From the NCBI RefSeq assembly GCF_920984665.1, contig NZ_CAKLBP010000002.1, positions 372,001 to 436,000 of the forward strand: a stretch of DNA of 64,000 nt, given 5' to 3'. The notes beneath the pieces are model-generated. The model worked only from the letters and a program-made list of their open reading frames with translations, was not told where the DNA came from and did no database searches. Within the stretch, counting starts at the first letter, position 1. Each line of letters starts with the position of its first letter. Both the position numbers and the translations under genes were made by a program. Origin of the DNA: Pedobacter sp. Leaf170 (GTDB lineage Bacteria; Bacteroidota; Bacteroidia; Sphingobacteriales; Sphingobacteriaceae). Shown piece after piece: positions 25,779 through 35,763 of the stretch.

Positions 25779-26342
25779 ATGATAGAGGTAGAACAAGTGC
25801 TGGTGCACGAAGATGTTTTAAAAGAGAACTTTGTTTGCAATCTGAGTAAGTGCAAAGGAATTTGCTGTGTGGAAGGGGATTCGGGAGCACCATTAGATAA
25901 TGATGAAACTGCAATTTTAGACGAGATTTATCCAAAAATAAAACACCTGCTGAATGAGAAAGGTATCAAAGCCATCGAAGAACAGGGGACTTATGTGGTG
26001 GATGAAGATGGCGACCTAACCACGCCTTGTGTGGATAAAAATAAAGAATGCGCTTATGTACTTTTTGAAAATGGCATAACCAAATGCGCCATTGAAAAGG
26101 CTTATGAGCAAGGCCTGGTAGCATGGCAGAAGCCAATTTCCTGCCACCTTTACCCAATCCGAATAACTAAATACCCAGAATTTGATGTATTAAATTACGA
26201 CAGGTGGCACATTTGCCATGATGCCTGTACTTTCGGTAAGGAATTGAAGGTGCCGGTTTACAGTTTTCTTAAAGGACCGCTTATCCGTAAATATGGTGAG
26301 CAATGGTATAAAGAGCTGGAAGAATCGGTTGCTGCAATGTAG
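25779..26342 (+). CDS. DUF3109 family cysteine-rich protein
   Basis: This 187-residue protein carries several cysteine clusters: CNLSKCKGICC near the N-terminus, CVDKNKEC in the middle, a single Cys in TKCAIEKA, and ISCHLYPIR followed by HICHDAC. This is the DUF3109 pattern, related to the YkgJ-type zinc/iron cluster proteins. Metal binding is very likely from the residues; the reaction is unknown. It starts two bases after the DUF3108 gene and probably shares its message. It is the last gene before the polysaccharide region. Confidence 0.85.
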   Translation: MIEVEQVLVHEDVLKENFVCNLSKCKGICCVEGDSGAPLDNDETAILDEIYPKIKHLLNEKGIKAIEEQGTYVVDEDGDLTTPCVDKNKECAYVLFENGITKCAIEKAYEQGLVAWQKPISCHLYPIRITKYPEFDVLNYDRWHICHDACTFGKELKVPVYSFLKGPLIRKYGEQWYKELEESVAAM

Positions 26343-26600
26343 CATAAATCAGGAATTTCAATTTAGTACTATTACAGTACTTTATCTATGCTTTATCCCT
26401 ACTTGAGCTACGCTGTATCTACGGATAGAATAGAGTGTCTTAAATAGTTTAATAATTTGTACCTCGTAACGAAGAGGTATGCTGAATTGTGTTTTACTGA
26501 GATTAAGTATTATAAAGCTTTACTAATACATAATTAATTGTATATGTGTAATATCTATCTTATTTTAGCAGATTGAAATTCATATATCTCTGATAACAAC
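26343..26600 (+). promoter_or_regulatory. Leader region of the rfbBCDA operon
   Basis: The gap holds a duplicated palindrome (AGTACT at 26365-26370 and 26376-26381) and a six-pair hairpin (TACCTC at 26460-26465 with GAGGTA at 26474-26479). It is AT-rich towards the gene. A weak promoter-like pair (TTG at 26538, TATCTTAT at 26556) precedes the start. There is no T-run after the hairpin, so it is not a plain terminator. No JUMPStart or UpxY-type gene was seen. Confidence 0.35.
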
Positions 26601-27653
26601 GTGAAAAAAATTCTAATTACCGGTGGTGCCGGCTTTATCGGTTCTCATGTAGTGCGCCGTTTCGTAAATAACTATCCTCAGTATGAAATTGTAAATTTAG
26701 ACAAATTAACCTATGCAGGTAATCTGGCTAATTTAACTGATATTGAAAATAAACCAAATTATAGGTTTGTAAAGGAAGATATCGCAGATGCTTCGGCAAT
26801 GAACGAGTTGTTCAAAACAGAAAATTTCGATGCGGTTATCCATTTAGCTGCAGAAAGCCACGTAGATAGATCGATTGCTGATCCAACCGCATTCGTCATC
26901 ACCAATGTAATCGGTACGGTAAACTTATTAAATGCCGCCCGCGAATATTGGAAAGGCGATTACGATAAAAAAAGATTTTATCACGTAAGTACAGATGAAG
27001 TTTATGGCGCATTAGGCGAAGAAGGTATGTTTACGGAAACCACCGCTTACGATCCGCATAGCCCGTATTCTGCATCAAAAGCAAGTTCAGATCATTTTGT
27101 ACGTGCATACCATGATACTTATGGTATGGACTGTGTAATTTCGAATTGCTCTAACAATTATGGTTCTCACCATTTCCCGGAGAAATTAATTCCATTAGCC
27201 ATAAATAACATTAAAAATAACAAACCTGTTCCTGTTTATGGTAAAGGTGAAAATGTTCGCGACTGGCTTTGGGTTGAAGACCATGCCCGTGCAATCGATG
27301 TAATTTTCCATAATTCTAAAACCGGTGATACTTATAATATCGGCGGACATAATGAATGGAAAAATATCGACTTAATTAATCTTTTATGTACCATCATGGA
27401 TGAAAAATTAGGTCGTGAAAAAGGTGAATCTGCTAAATTAATTACTTATGTAACCGATAGAGCAGGTCATGATTTAAGGTATGCCATCGATTCTTCTAAA
27501 TTGCAAAAACAATTAGACTGGGTACCTAGTTTACAATTCGAAGAAGGTTTAGCTAAAACGGTTGATTGGTATTTACAAAATGAAGATTGGTTAAACAATG
27601 TTACTTCAGGCAATTATCAATCTTATTACGAACAACAATACAGCAATAAATAA
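26601..27653 (+). CDS. rfbB: dTDP-glucose 4,6-dehydratase
   Basis: This 350-residue short-chain dehydrogenase-type enzyme converts dTDP-glucose to dTDP-4-keto-6-deoxyglucose, the second step of dTDP-L-rhamnose synthesis. The NAD-binding motif is TGGAGFIGSHVVRRF. The catalytic Thr/Asp/Glu triplet lies in FYHVSTDEVYG, and the YxxxK pair in YSASKASSDH. Substrate-binding features HFPEKLIPLAINN and GKGENVRDWL are typical. The start codon is GTG at 26601; the next in-frame ATG would remove the NAD motif. Its stop overlaps the rfbC start (TAATG). Confidence 0.96.
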   Translation: MKKILITGGAGFIGSHVVRRFVNNYPQYEIVNLDKLTYAGNLANLTDIENKPNYRFVKEDIADASAMNELFKTENFDAVIHLAAESHVDRSIADPTAFVITNVIGTVNLLNAAREYWKGDYDKKRFYHVSTDEVYGALGEEGMFTETTAYDPHSPYSASKASSDHFVRAYHDTYGMDCVISNCSNNYGSHHFPEKLIPLAINNIKNNKPVPVYGKGENVRDWLWVEDHARAIDVIFHNSKTGDTYNIGGHNEWKNIDLINLLCTIMDEKLGREKGESAKLITYVTDRAGHDLRYAIDSSKLQKQLDWVPSLQFEEGLAKTVDWYLQNEDWLNNVTSGNYQSYYEQQYSNK

Positions 27654-28195
27654 TGGAGATTCAAGAAACAGGATTAAAAGACTGCTTTATTATTAAGCCA
27701 AGGGTTATTGAAGATTCAAGAGGTTATTTTTTCGAGGGATTTAATAAAAACACCTTCGAAGAAAAAACAGGTATGAATGGACAGTTTGTTCAGGATAACC
27801 AATCTTTTTCTACTTATGGCGTTATCAGAGGATTGCATGCACAGGCAGGTGAATTTGCACAGGCAAAACTGGTTCGTGTGCTAAAAGGCGAAGTTTTAGA
27901 TGTCGCTGTGGATATCCGTCCGGGTTCTCCAACTTTTGGTAAACACATTTCGGTAAAACTAAGTGCCGAAAACAGGTTGCAATTATATGTACCAAGAGGT
28001 TTTTTACACGGTTTTTCCGTCTTAAGTGAAACCGCTGAATTTTTTTACAAGTGCGATAACTTCTATGAAAAATCAGCTGAAATCGGCATCATGTATAACG
28101 ATCAGGATTTAGGTATAGACTGGATGATTCCTGAAGATAAGGCATCTATTTCAGATAAAGACTTAATATTAAATGCTTTTTCTTCCTTAAAATAA
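27653..28195 (+). CDS. rfbC: dTDP-4-dehydrorhamnose 3,5-epimerase
   Basis: This 180-residue cupin-fold enzyme epimerises C3 and C5 of dTDP-4-keto-6-deoxyglucose. The catalytic His is in VIRGLHAQ, and the base Tyr/Asp region is in YKCDNFYEKSAEIG; the IRPGSPTFGK motif and the FLHGFSVLS segment are also typical. In many homologues the first motif reads RGLHYQ; here it is RGLHAQ, so the usual Tyr is Ala. The gene overlaps rfbB by one base and ends one base before rfbD. Confidence 0.95.
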   Translation: MEIQETGLKDCFIIKPRVIEDSRGYFFEGFNKNTFEEKTGMNGQFVQDNQSFSTYGVIRGLHAQAGEFAQAKLVRVLKGEVLDVAVDIRPGSPTFGKHISVKLSAENRLQLYVPRGFLHGFSVLSETAEFFYKCDNFYEKSAEIGIMYNDQDLGIDWMIPEDKASISDKDLILNAFSSLK

Positions 28196-28196
28196 T

Positions 28197-29060
28197 ATGG
28201 GTAAAATATTAGTAATCGGCGCAGGCGGTCAGTTAGGGCAATGCCTTAAAACTGTGGCAGAGCGTAGAGGTATAAGTGATATCGTATTTCCGGTAGAGCA
28301 GGAAGCCAATATCCTGAACGAAGAACTTTTAAAAACACTATTGGAAAGAGAAAAACCAGCTTTTGTTATCAATTGCGCCGCATATACTGCGGTAGATAAA
28401 GCAGAAGATGAAACCGAATTAGCTAAAGCAGTAAACGAAACAGGTGCTGCTAATTTAGCAAGGGCCTGCAAAGTTGTGGATGCTGCTTTAGTGCACATCT
28501 CTACAGATTTTGTTTTTGAGGGAACTGAGGTGAAACTTCTGAAAGAAGAAGACGAAGCTAAACCTATCAATGTATATGGTGTAACCAAACTTGACGGTGA
28601 AAAAGCTGTAGTATCTATTTTAGATAAACATTTCATTCTTCGCACCAGCTGGTTATATTCAGAATATGCCAATAACTTCGTAAAAACGATGTTAAAATTG
28701 GGTGCAGAAAGAGATGAATTGGGTATAATTGCTGATCAGGTAGGCACACCAACTTATGCCATCGACTTGGCCAATACAATTTTTGATATCATTGATTCGG
28801 GTTCGGAGCGTTATGGTTTATATCATTACAGTAATGAAGGCGTAACTTCGTGGTTTGATTTTGCTAAAGCTATCTTTGACATCAGTAATACCCAGGTTAA
28901 AGCCAATCCCATTCCGGGTTCAGCTTATCCAACAAAAGCTACCCGACCGGCTTTTTCAGTTATGGATAAATCTAAAATTAAATCAACATTTAATATAGAA
29001 ATCCCTTACTGGAGAGATAGCCTGGTGGAGTGTATCTCAAAAATTAAGAATACTCAATAA
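28197..29060 (+). CDS. rfbD: dTDP-4-dehydrorhamnose reductase
   Basis: This 287-residue SDR enzyme uses NAD(P)H to reduce the 4-keto group, giving dTDP-L-rhamnose. It shows the glycine motif [10 protein letters not shown], the [14 protein letters not shown] segment, STDFVFEG, and the catalytic YxxxK as [10 protein letters not shown]. Substrate loop [17 protein letters not shown] is also standard. It lies between rfbC and rfbA in the order B-C-D-A. Confidence 0.95.
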   Translation: MGKILVIGAGGQLGQCLKTVAERRGISDIVFPVEQEANILNEELLKTLLEREKPAFVINCAAYTAVDKAEDETELAKAVNETGAANLARACKVVDAALVHISTDFVFEGTEVKLLKEEDEAKPINVYGVTKLDGEKAVVSILDKHFILRTSWLYSEYANNFVKTMLKLGAERDELGIIADQVGTPTYAIDLANTIFDIIDSGSERYGLYHYSNEGVTSWFDFAKAIFDISNTQVKANPIPGSAYPTKATRPAFSVMDKSKIKSTFNIEIPYWRDSLVECISKIKNTQ

Positions 29061-29074
29061 CCAATTTTCAAAAA

Positions 29075-29935
<861 letters not shown>

Positions 29936-29956
29936 AGAATAAAAAACATATAAATG

Positions 29957-29997
29957 AGCCACAATATTTACCTAACCTTAAATATGTGGCTTTTTTT
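29957..29997 (+). terminator. Intrinsic terminator after rfbA
   Basis: AGCCACAATATTT and AAATATGTGGCT form a stem with one bulged base, followed by seven T residues. Confidence 0.85.
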
Positions 29998-30541
29998 ATG
30001 GGATAAGTTTTGGGTTGTTTGCTTGCCGCAAGGCTCTTTCTTTTTTCTTGATATAAAAAGAAACAAACCTGAGCGCAGCGAAAGCATGCCTACCAAAAAA
30101 ACAACAACAAAAAAGATATAACATCAAGGCTTGCAACTGGTATTGGCTATGCGCATCGAAACTTATATTACGGCAGCACAAGCCCGATGAAAAATCGGGG
30201 GGATGTGCTGTCTGGCTATTGGTTACTTAGAGTTTGTTCAAAAGTTTCAATGGCCTATGCAACTATCATTTGCTATGCCAGGCGCCAGGGCATAGAAGTA
30301 GAGGTGCATTATAAAAATGGCTAAGCATTAGTATTGCCAGGGTTGTACAAATTTTACCAGCCTATGCTACTTCAATTAGGATGTTAGTTTGTTGTGCTTT
30401 TAAGTGGGTATTTTAAATCCAACTTTTATATCCTTAGATTGGTATCTGAAGAAACGTAACAATTTTATTTAGAAGGGCTAATCAATCAAATAAAACTGGA
30501 TAGATGATTTTAATTACCTTTATCCGCAATACATCAGTTAA
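29998..30541. other. Hairpin-rich non-coding gap
   Basis: About 540 bases without a believable gene. A long hairpin occupies 30174-30210: CAGCACA pairs with TGTGCTG, and inside it CCCGAT pairs with ATCGGG around a GAAAA loop. A second hairpin at 30273-30295 pairs CTATGCC with GGCATAG. Neither is followed by a T-run. Short variants of the word CCTATGC recur in the right half. The left end (about 30030-30075) has a pyrimidine/purine mirror-like stretch. This may be a decayed repeat or a structured RNA; nothing decides between them. Confidence 0.45.
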
Positions 30542-31813
30542 ATGGATAAGACTAAAAAAATTGCCATCATTGGATTAGGTTATGTTGGATTGCCTTTGGC
30601 CCTTGAGTTTGCCAAAAAATATGAGGTGATAGGCTTTGATATTAATGAAGAGCGTGTTAAAGAGTTAGAGGAAGGGAATGATCATACAAAAGAAGCCGAT
30701 TTAGCTGAACTGAAAAAAGCCATTAGTGAACACGGAATAAAATTTAGCAGCAGCCTCCCTGACATTAGCAATAGCAACATCTATATTGTTACCGTACCTA
30801 CGCCCATCGACCACCTGAAACAACCAGATTTAACACCGCTATTATCTGCCTCCAGGATGTTAGGTGTTGTTTTAAAAAAGGATGATATTGTCGTTTATGA
30901 ATCTACAGTTTACCCTGGGTGTACTGAAGAAGATTGTGTGCCGGTTTTAGAAAAAATCTCCGGTTTAAAGTATAATGTAGATTTTTTTTGCGGTTATTCG
31001 CCCGAACGCATAAATCCTGGCGATAAAATAAATACCCTTACCAAAATTAAAAAAGTTACTTCTGGTTCCACTCCGGAGGTTGCAGTTGAAATTGATGCGC
31101 TCTATTCCAGCATCATTACGGCAGGTACACACCTTGCACCAAGTATAAAGGTTGCAGAAGCTTCCAAAGCTATTGAAAACGCCCAGCGTGATGTTAACAT
31201 TTCATTTGTAAATGAGTTGGCTTTGATATTCGATAAGATGGCTATCGATACCAGCGATGTTTTAGCTGCGGCATCCACTAAATGGAATTTTTTGAATTAT
31301 AAACCCGGTTTAGTTGGTGGTCATTGCATCGGCGTAGATCCTTATTATCTTGCACATAAATCTGAGTCTTTAGGTTACAAACCCGAAGTTATATTATCCG
31401 GAAGACGGGTAAACGATAATATGGGCACTTTCGTAGCAAACAAGGTGATTAAGATGATGGTGGCAAAAGATAAAGTTATCAAAAATGCTAAAGTGCTGAT
31501 TTTAGGTTTTGCTTTTAAGGAGAATTGTCCCGATATCAGAAATACCCGTGTTGTAGATATTTACAAAGAGCTAAGATCATTTTCTGTGGATGTTGAGGTT
31601 TATGACCCATGGGCAGATAAAGCAACAGTTTTAAAAGAACACCAGATACAGCTACTAGAGGATTTACAAAGTACCGATTATGATGCTTTGATTTTAGCTG
31701 TAGCCCATCAACAATTCTTAACCATAGATTATAAGGCTCTGAAAGCCAATAGTTGTGTAATCTTCGATACTAAATCATTTATTGATAGAGATTTTGTAGA
31801 TGCAAGGTTGTAG
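30542..31813 (+). CDS. UDP-N-acetylhexosamine 6-dehydrogenase (TviB/VipA-type nucleotide sugar dehydrogenase)
   Basis: This 423-residue enzyme oxidises C6 of a UDP-sugar twice to a uronic acid, with NAD. It has the Rossmann motif IAIIGLGYVGLPLALEFAKK at the N-terminus, the TVPTP segment, the catalytic cysteine Cys262 in VGGHCIGVDPYYLAHK, and the C-terminal domain with AFKENCPDIRNTRVVDI. The pattern fits the TviB/VipA branch that acts on UDP-GlcNAc or UDP-GalNAc, not on plain UDP-glucose. The usual partner epimerase TviC is not in the window, so the product may be used directly. It stands alone between the hairpin-rich gap and gmd. Confidence 0.88.
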   Translation: MDKTKKIAIIGLGYVGLPLALEFAKKYEVIGFDINEERVKELEEGNDHTKEADLAELKKAISEHGIKFSSSLPDISNSNIYIVTVPTPIDHLKQPDLTPLLSASRMLGVVLKKDDIVVYESTVYPGCTEEDCVPVLEKISGLKYNVDFFCGYSPERINPGDKINTLTKIKKVTSGSTPEVAVEIDALYSSIITAGTHLAPSIKVAEASKAIENAQRDVNISFVNELALIFDKMAIDTSDVLAAASTKWNFLNYKPGLVGGHCIGVDPYYLAHKSESLGYKPEVILSGRRVNDNMGTFVANKVIKMMVAKDKVIKNAKVLILGFAFKENCPDIRNTRVVDIYKELRSFSVDVEVYDPWADKATVLKEHQIQLLEDLQSTDYDALILAVAHQQFLTIDYKALKANSCVIFDTKSFIDRDFVDARL

Positions 31814-31876
31814 GCATTTCCTCTTCTTTTGAAATTGATTCGCTGACTTGTATTTTTTTACACAAAATTTATTACG

Positions 31877-31884
31877 TATGTTTG
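31877..31884 (+). promoter_or_regulatory. -7 element TATGTTTG upstream of the first gmd
   Basis: TATGTTTG matches TAnnTTTG exactly and lies 27 bases before the ATG. The nearest TTG upstream is 26 bases away, slightly far. If active, this would start the long gmd/export/biosynthesis transcript. Confidence 0.45.
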
Positions 31885-31911
31885 CGGGCTTAATGTCTAT
31901 GAATTAATTTT

Positions 31912-33063
31912 ATGAAAGTTGCTCTTATTACCGGTGTTACCGGACAAGATGGTGCATATTTAGCCGAATTTTTGTTAAAAAAGGGTTACTTTGTTCATGG
32001 TATTAAAAGAAGAAGTTCTCTTTTTAATACGGACAGGATAGATCACCTCTATCAGGATCAGCATGAAAACAATGTTCATTTCAAACTCCATTACGGTGAT
32101 TTAACCGATTCTACCAACTTAATCCGCATCATTCAGGAAACACAGCCAGACGAGATCTATAACCTGGGGGCGATGAGTCATGTTATGGTCTCGTTCGATT
32201 CGCCAGAATACGTAGCGAATGTTGATGGCATTGGAACACTACGAATTTTAGAAGCGGTACGTATTTTAGGCCTTGAGCAGAAAACTAGGATTTATCAGGC
32301 CTCTACTTCCGAATTATATGGCGGGATGCCAGAGAATAAAAATGATAGGGGTTTTTATGATGAAAACTCTGCCTTTTATCCCCGTTCACCTTATGGTGTT
32401 GCAAAGATTTATGGTTTCTGGATAACTAAAAATTATCGCGAAGCTTATGGAATGTTTGCTTGTAATGGTATTTTATTTAACCATGAAAGTCCACTACGTG
32501 GCGAAACCTTTGTAACCCGTAAAATAACAAGAGCAACGGCTAAAATCGCTTTAGGTTTGCAAAACTGTCTTTACCTGGGTAATTTATCTGCACAAAGAGA
32601 TTGGGGCCATGCAAAAGATTATATCGAAGCCATGTGGCTGATTTTGCAACAAGATAAGCCTGAAGATTTTGTTATTGCAACCGGTGTAACCACTACGGTT
32701 CGTGATTTTGTTCGAATGAGCTTTGCGGAGCTTGGTATCGAAATTGAATTTTCGGGCAAGGATGAAAATGAAAAAGGTGTAATTATTTATGTTGAGGAAG
32801 AAAGGGCAATAGCCTTAGGTTTAAATCTTGATAACTTAAAACCAGGTCAAACCATAATTAGAGTAGATCCTAAATATTTCCGACCTACCGAAGTTGATTT
32901 GTTATTAGGAGATCCTACTAAATCAAAGACTCAATTAGGTTGGAAACCAAAATATGATTTACCTGGCTTGGTTAGGGATATGGTGATTGCCGATTTGCAT
33001 TTAATGAAAAAAGATGAATATCTTAAATCGGGTGGTTTTAAAACCTTAAATTATTTTGAATAA
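31912..33063 (+). CDS. gmd: GDP-mannose 4,6-dehydratase, copy 1
   Basis: This 383-residue SDR enzyme converts GDP-mannose to GDP-4-keto-6-deoxymannose, the precursor of GDP-fucose, GDP-rhamnose and related sugars. It has [18 protein letters not shown], the [17 protein letters not shown] segment, the Thr/Glu pair in [10 protein letters not shown], and catalytic YGVAKIYG. The C-terminal [18 protein letters not shown] is diagnostic. A near-identical paralogue starts at 50142 next to fcl and manC. This copy differs from it by, among others, MSHVMVSF in place of MSHVKVSF. It is followed by the SLBB export gene. Confidence 0.95.
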   Translation: MKVALITGVTGQDGAYLAEFLLKKGYFVHGIKRRSSLFNTDRIDHLYQDQHENNVHFKLHYGDLTDSTNLIRIIQETQPDEIYNLGAMSHVMVSFDSPEYVANVDGIGTLRILEAVRILGLEQKTRIYQASTSELYGGMPENKNDRGFYDENSAFYPRSPYGVAKIYGFWITKNYREAYGMFACNGILFNHESPLRGETFVTRKITRATAKIALGLQNCLYLGNLSAQRDWGHAKDYIEAMWLILQQDKPEDFVIATGVTTTVRDFVRMSFAELGIEIEFSGKDENEKGVIIYVEEERAIALGLNLDNLKPGQTIIRVDPKYFRPTEVDLLLGDPTKSKTQLGWKPKYDLPGLVRDMVIADLHLMKKDEYLKSGGFKTLNYFE

Positions 33064-33099
33064 CAAGTGAAGCTGAAAAAGCTTGACAATACTATATTT

Positions 33100-35637
33100 A
33101 TGAAACAAAAATTAGTTCTATTATTATCCTTGTTCATCTTTACATTATTCACCAATACGGTGGTTTTAGCACAAAGCAATTTTGCCAACCAAAAAGTTGA
33201 TGAATTATCTGATGCACAAATCAAACAATTGATGCAAAGAGCAGAATCGTTAGGCTATAGTGATGCCCAACTTGAACAAATGGCGGCAGCTCAGGGCATG
33301 AAAGCTGAAGAAATTGCAAAACTGCGTACTAGAGTCGAAAAAATCAGGCAAGGTGGAACGGCTGCTTCGTCTGTTAAATCTTCAAATACAGGTAATAGTA
33401 GTGGTTCAGCAGTAAGAACCGATCGACAGTATGTTGGCGGAGGCGATAGCACCTCTATCACACAGCCCACTAAACAAGAGTTAATTGATAAAGCCTTTGA
33501 TGATTTAAAACCTAAGATATTTGGTTCAGAATTATTTAAAAATACCAATATCACTTTTGAGCCAAATTTAAGAATGGCAACACCAGCAGGCTATGTTATT
33601 GGTCCTGATGATCAATTATTAATCGATATTACAGGTGATAACGAAGCCAACTATGATTTGAAGGTTAGTCCGGATGGTTCGATTAGAATAGAATATGTTG
33701 GCTTGGTTAAAGTTGGCGGCTTGAGTATTGAAGAGGCCCGTTCAAAAATCAGATCTTTAATGTCTGGGACGTACCCTGCATTACGTTCGGGCAGAACAAA
33801 GCTGGCTATTAATTTGGGCAATATTCGTGGAATTAAAGTGGTATTGAATGGTCAGGTAACCAAACCAGGCACTTATACTTTGAGTTCATTATCCAGCGTG
33901 TTTAATGCATTATATGCAGCAGGCGGGCCAAACCAGAATGGCTCTTACCGTAAAATTCAGGTGGTGAGAAGTAATAAAGTGGTAGCAACTGTCGATTTCT
34001 ATGATTTAATTATCAACGGTATGCAACGTGGCAATATTCGTTTACAGGACCAGGACGTGATTAATGTTCCGGTTTATGAAAACAGGGTAGAGCTAGTGGG
34101 TGAAGTTAAAAATCCGGCCATATTCGAAACCCTGAAAGGCGAAAGTTTTCAGGATGTTTTGGATTTTGCGGGTGGCTTTTCGAACATCGCCTATCAATCA
34201 GCGGTTAAGGTTTTCCAGAACACTTCAAGAGAAAGAAAAATCACCGATATTTTTGCAGCTGATTTCGGCACATACATTCCTAAAAATGGCGATAAGTTTT
34301 TTGTTGAACCTATCTTAGATAGATTTGAAAATAGGGTAGAAATTTCTGGTGCAGTATTCAGGCCTGGATATTTTGAATTGGAAAAAGGCATGACCTTGAA
34401 GCAATTGATTCAAAAAGCAGACGGCTTAAAAGAAGATGCTTTTATGAACCGCGGTTACATCAGCCGTTTAAATCCCGATAATACCCTAGGACTGGAGCCT
34501 TTTGATGTGGCAGCCATCATGAATGGTACTCAGCCAGATATTCTATTAAAAAGAGAAGATAGGATTACCATTTCTTCGATTTTTGATTTAAGGGATGAAT
34601 ACAAGGTTACGGTGCAAGGTGAAGTGAGGCAGCCTGATCAATTCCGTTACGCAGAAAATATGAGTATTGAAGATGCGATACAAATGGCAGGTGGGTTTAA
34701 GGAAGGTGCCTCCCCAAATCGTATTGAAATTTCAAGACGCGTTGGCAATAGTAATGTTCAATCCGTTGCAGCAAGTACAGCTGATGTTTTTACCATCAAC
34801 ATTGATAAAAATTTAAAATTATTGTCTGATACTACCTTTATACTCCAGCCTTTTGATATTGTCTCTGTAAGAAGTGCAGAAGGCTATGTGGTACAAAAAC
34901 AGGTGAAAATTGAAGGCGAAGTGTTGTTCCCAGGTACTTACACAATAAAAAATAAAAACGAAAGAATTTCTGATTTAATTAGGCGTGCAGGTGGATTGAC
35001 TGCGATGGCATATACAGATGGCGCTTCTTTGAGAAGACCAGGGGTAGATACAACCACTTTTAAGAATGATAAAGCGGCTGCGAGCAATAACGATGAGGCA
35101 TTGAAAGAGCGAAAGAAAGAAGAGCAGGCTAGGATTATAAATTTAAAAAGAGTTACTCAATCCGGCGCCGATACAAGCAATTTTAGCAGGCAAGCGCAGA
35201 TTATTACCTCAGACATGGTCGGGATCGATTTAACCAAGATATTAAAGTATGCTGGAAAAAGAAATGATCTGCTACTTGAAGACGGGGATGTTATTAAAAT
35301 TCCTAAACAATTGCAAACAGTCAGGGTGAGTGGAGAAGTGCTAAATCCCAATAACATTGTTTTTAGAAAAGGAAAAGGTTTCAAAGGATATGTGAATGGA
35401 GCCGGTGGATTTACTGCTAATGCTTTAAAGGCCAGAGCTTACGTAAAATACGCAAATGGTTCCGTCGAAGGTGCCAGAAGTTTCTTGTTTTTTAATAACT
35501 ATCCTAAGGTGAGGCCGGGCGCTGAGATTTTGGTCCCTAAGCGTGCTGAACGAGAACGATTGACCCCAGCTGCCTGGATTGGAATCGGGACGGGTCTGGC
35601 TTCTTTAGGGGCAATTATTGTGAGTCTGTTAAGATAA
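33100..35637 (+). CDS. Outer-membrane polysaccharide export protein with SLBB repeats, copy 1
   Basis: The ATG at 33100 gives an 845-residue protein with a signal peptide ending VVLAQ; a GTG at 33067 would add 11 polar residues. After a helical linker it has the Poly_export domain (GYVIGPDDQLLIDITG) and then five or six SLBB repeats of about 80-90 residues (VVLNGQVTKPGTY, VELVGEVKNPAIF, VEISGAVFRPGYF, VTVQGEVRQPDQF, VKIEGEVLFPGTY, VRVSGEVLNPNNI). It ends in a membrane helix. It is the Wza-type outer-membrane channel component. An extra charged stretch of about 65 residues, with no counterpart in copy 2, precedes the last repeat. Confidence 0.88.
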   Translation: MKQKLVLLLSLFIFTLFTNTVVLAQSNFANQKVDELSDAQIKQLMQRAESLGYSDAQLEQMAAAQGMKAEEIAKLRTRVEKIRQGGTAASSVKSSNTGNSSGSAVRTDRQYVGGGDSTSITQPTKQELIDKAFDDLKPKIFGSELFKNTNITFEPNLRMATPAGYVIGPDDQLLIDITGDNEANYDLKVSPDGSIRIEYVGLVKVGGLSIEEARSKIRSLMSGTYPALRSGRTKLAINLGNIRGIKVVLNGQVTKPGTYTLSSLSSVFNALYAAGGPNQNGSYRKIQVVRSNKVVATVDFYDLIINGMQRGNIRLQDQDVINVPVYENRVELVGEVKNPAIFETLKGESFQDVLDFAGGFSNIAYQSAVKVFQNTSRERKITDIFAADFGTYIPKNGDKFFVEPILDRFENRVEISGAVFRPGYFELEKGMTLKQLIQKADGLKEDAFMNRGYISRLNPDNTLGLEPFDVAAIMNGTQPDILLKREDRITISSIFDLRDEYKVTVQGEVRQPDQFRYAENMSIEDAIQMAGGFKEGASPNRIEISRRVGNSNVQSVAASTADVFTINIDKNLKLLSDTTFILQPFDIVSVRSAEGYVVQKQVKIEGEVLFPGTYTIKNKNERISDLIRRAGGLTAMAYTDGASLRRPGVDTTTFKNDKAAASNNDEALKERKKEEQARIINLKRVTQSGADTSNFSRQAQIITSDMVGIDLTKILKYAGKRNDLLLEDGDVIKIPKQLQTVRVSGEVLNPNNIVFRKGKGFKGYVNGAGGFTANALKARAYVKYANGSVEGARSFLFFNNYPKVRPGAEILVPKRAERERLTPAAWIGIGTGLASLGAIIVSLLR

Positions 35638-35763
35638 CTTACCTTTCTAATATTTAATTTTAAGTAATTTACTTCACTTAGTGACGTTTGTGGTGGGTTT
35701 AACGAGATTAAAGCTTTTGAGCATGAAGGTAAATACAAGCAATCCTTGAGGCGCTAATGATAA

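Noticed and set aside
26460..26479. Hairpin before rfbB as a JUMPStart or UpxY-type antitermination site
   Set aside because: The JUMPStart core words are not present and no NusG-like gene is near. It is kept only as an unexplained leader hairpin.
30174..30210. Nested hairpin as a terminator
   Set aside because: No T-run follows on either strand, and the rfbA terminator already lies 180 bases upstream.
30001..30541. Insertion sequence remnant
   Set aside because: No transposase fragment, terminal inverted repeats or target duplication could be found.
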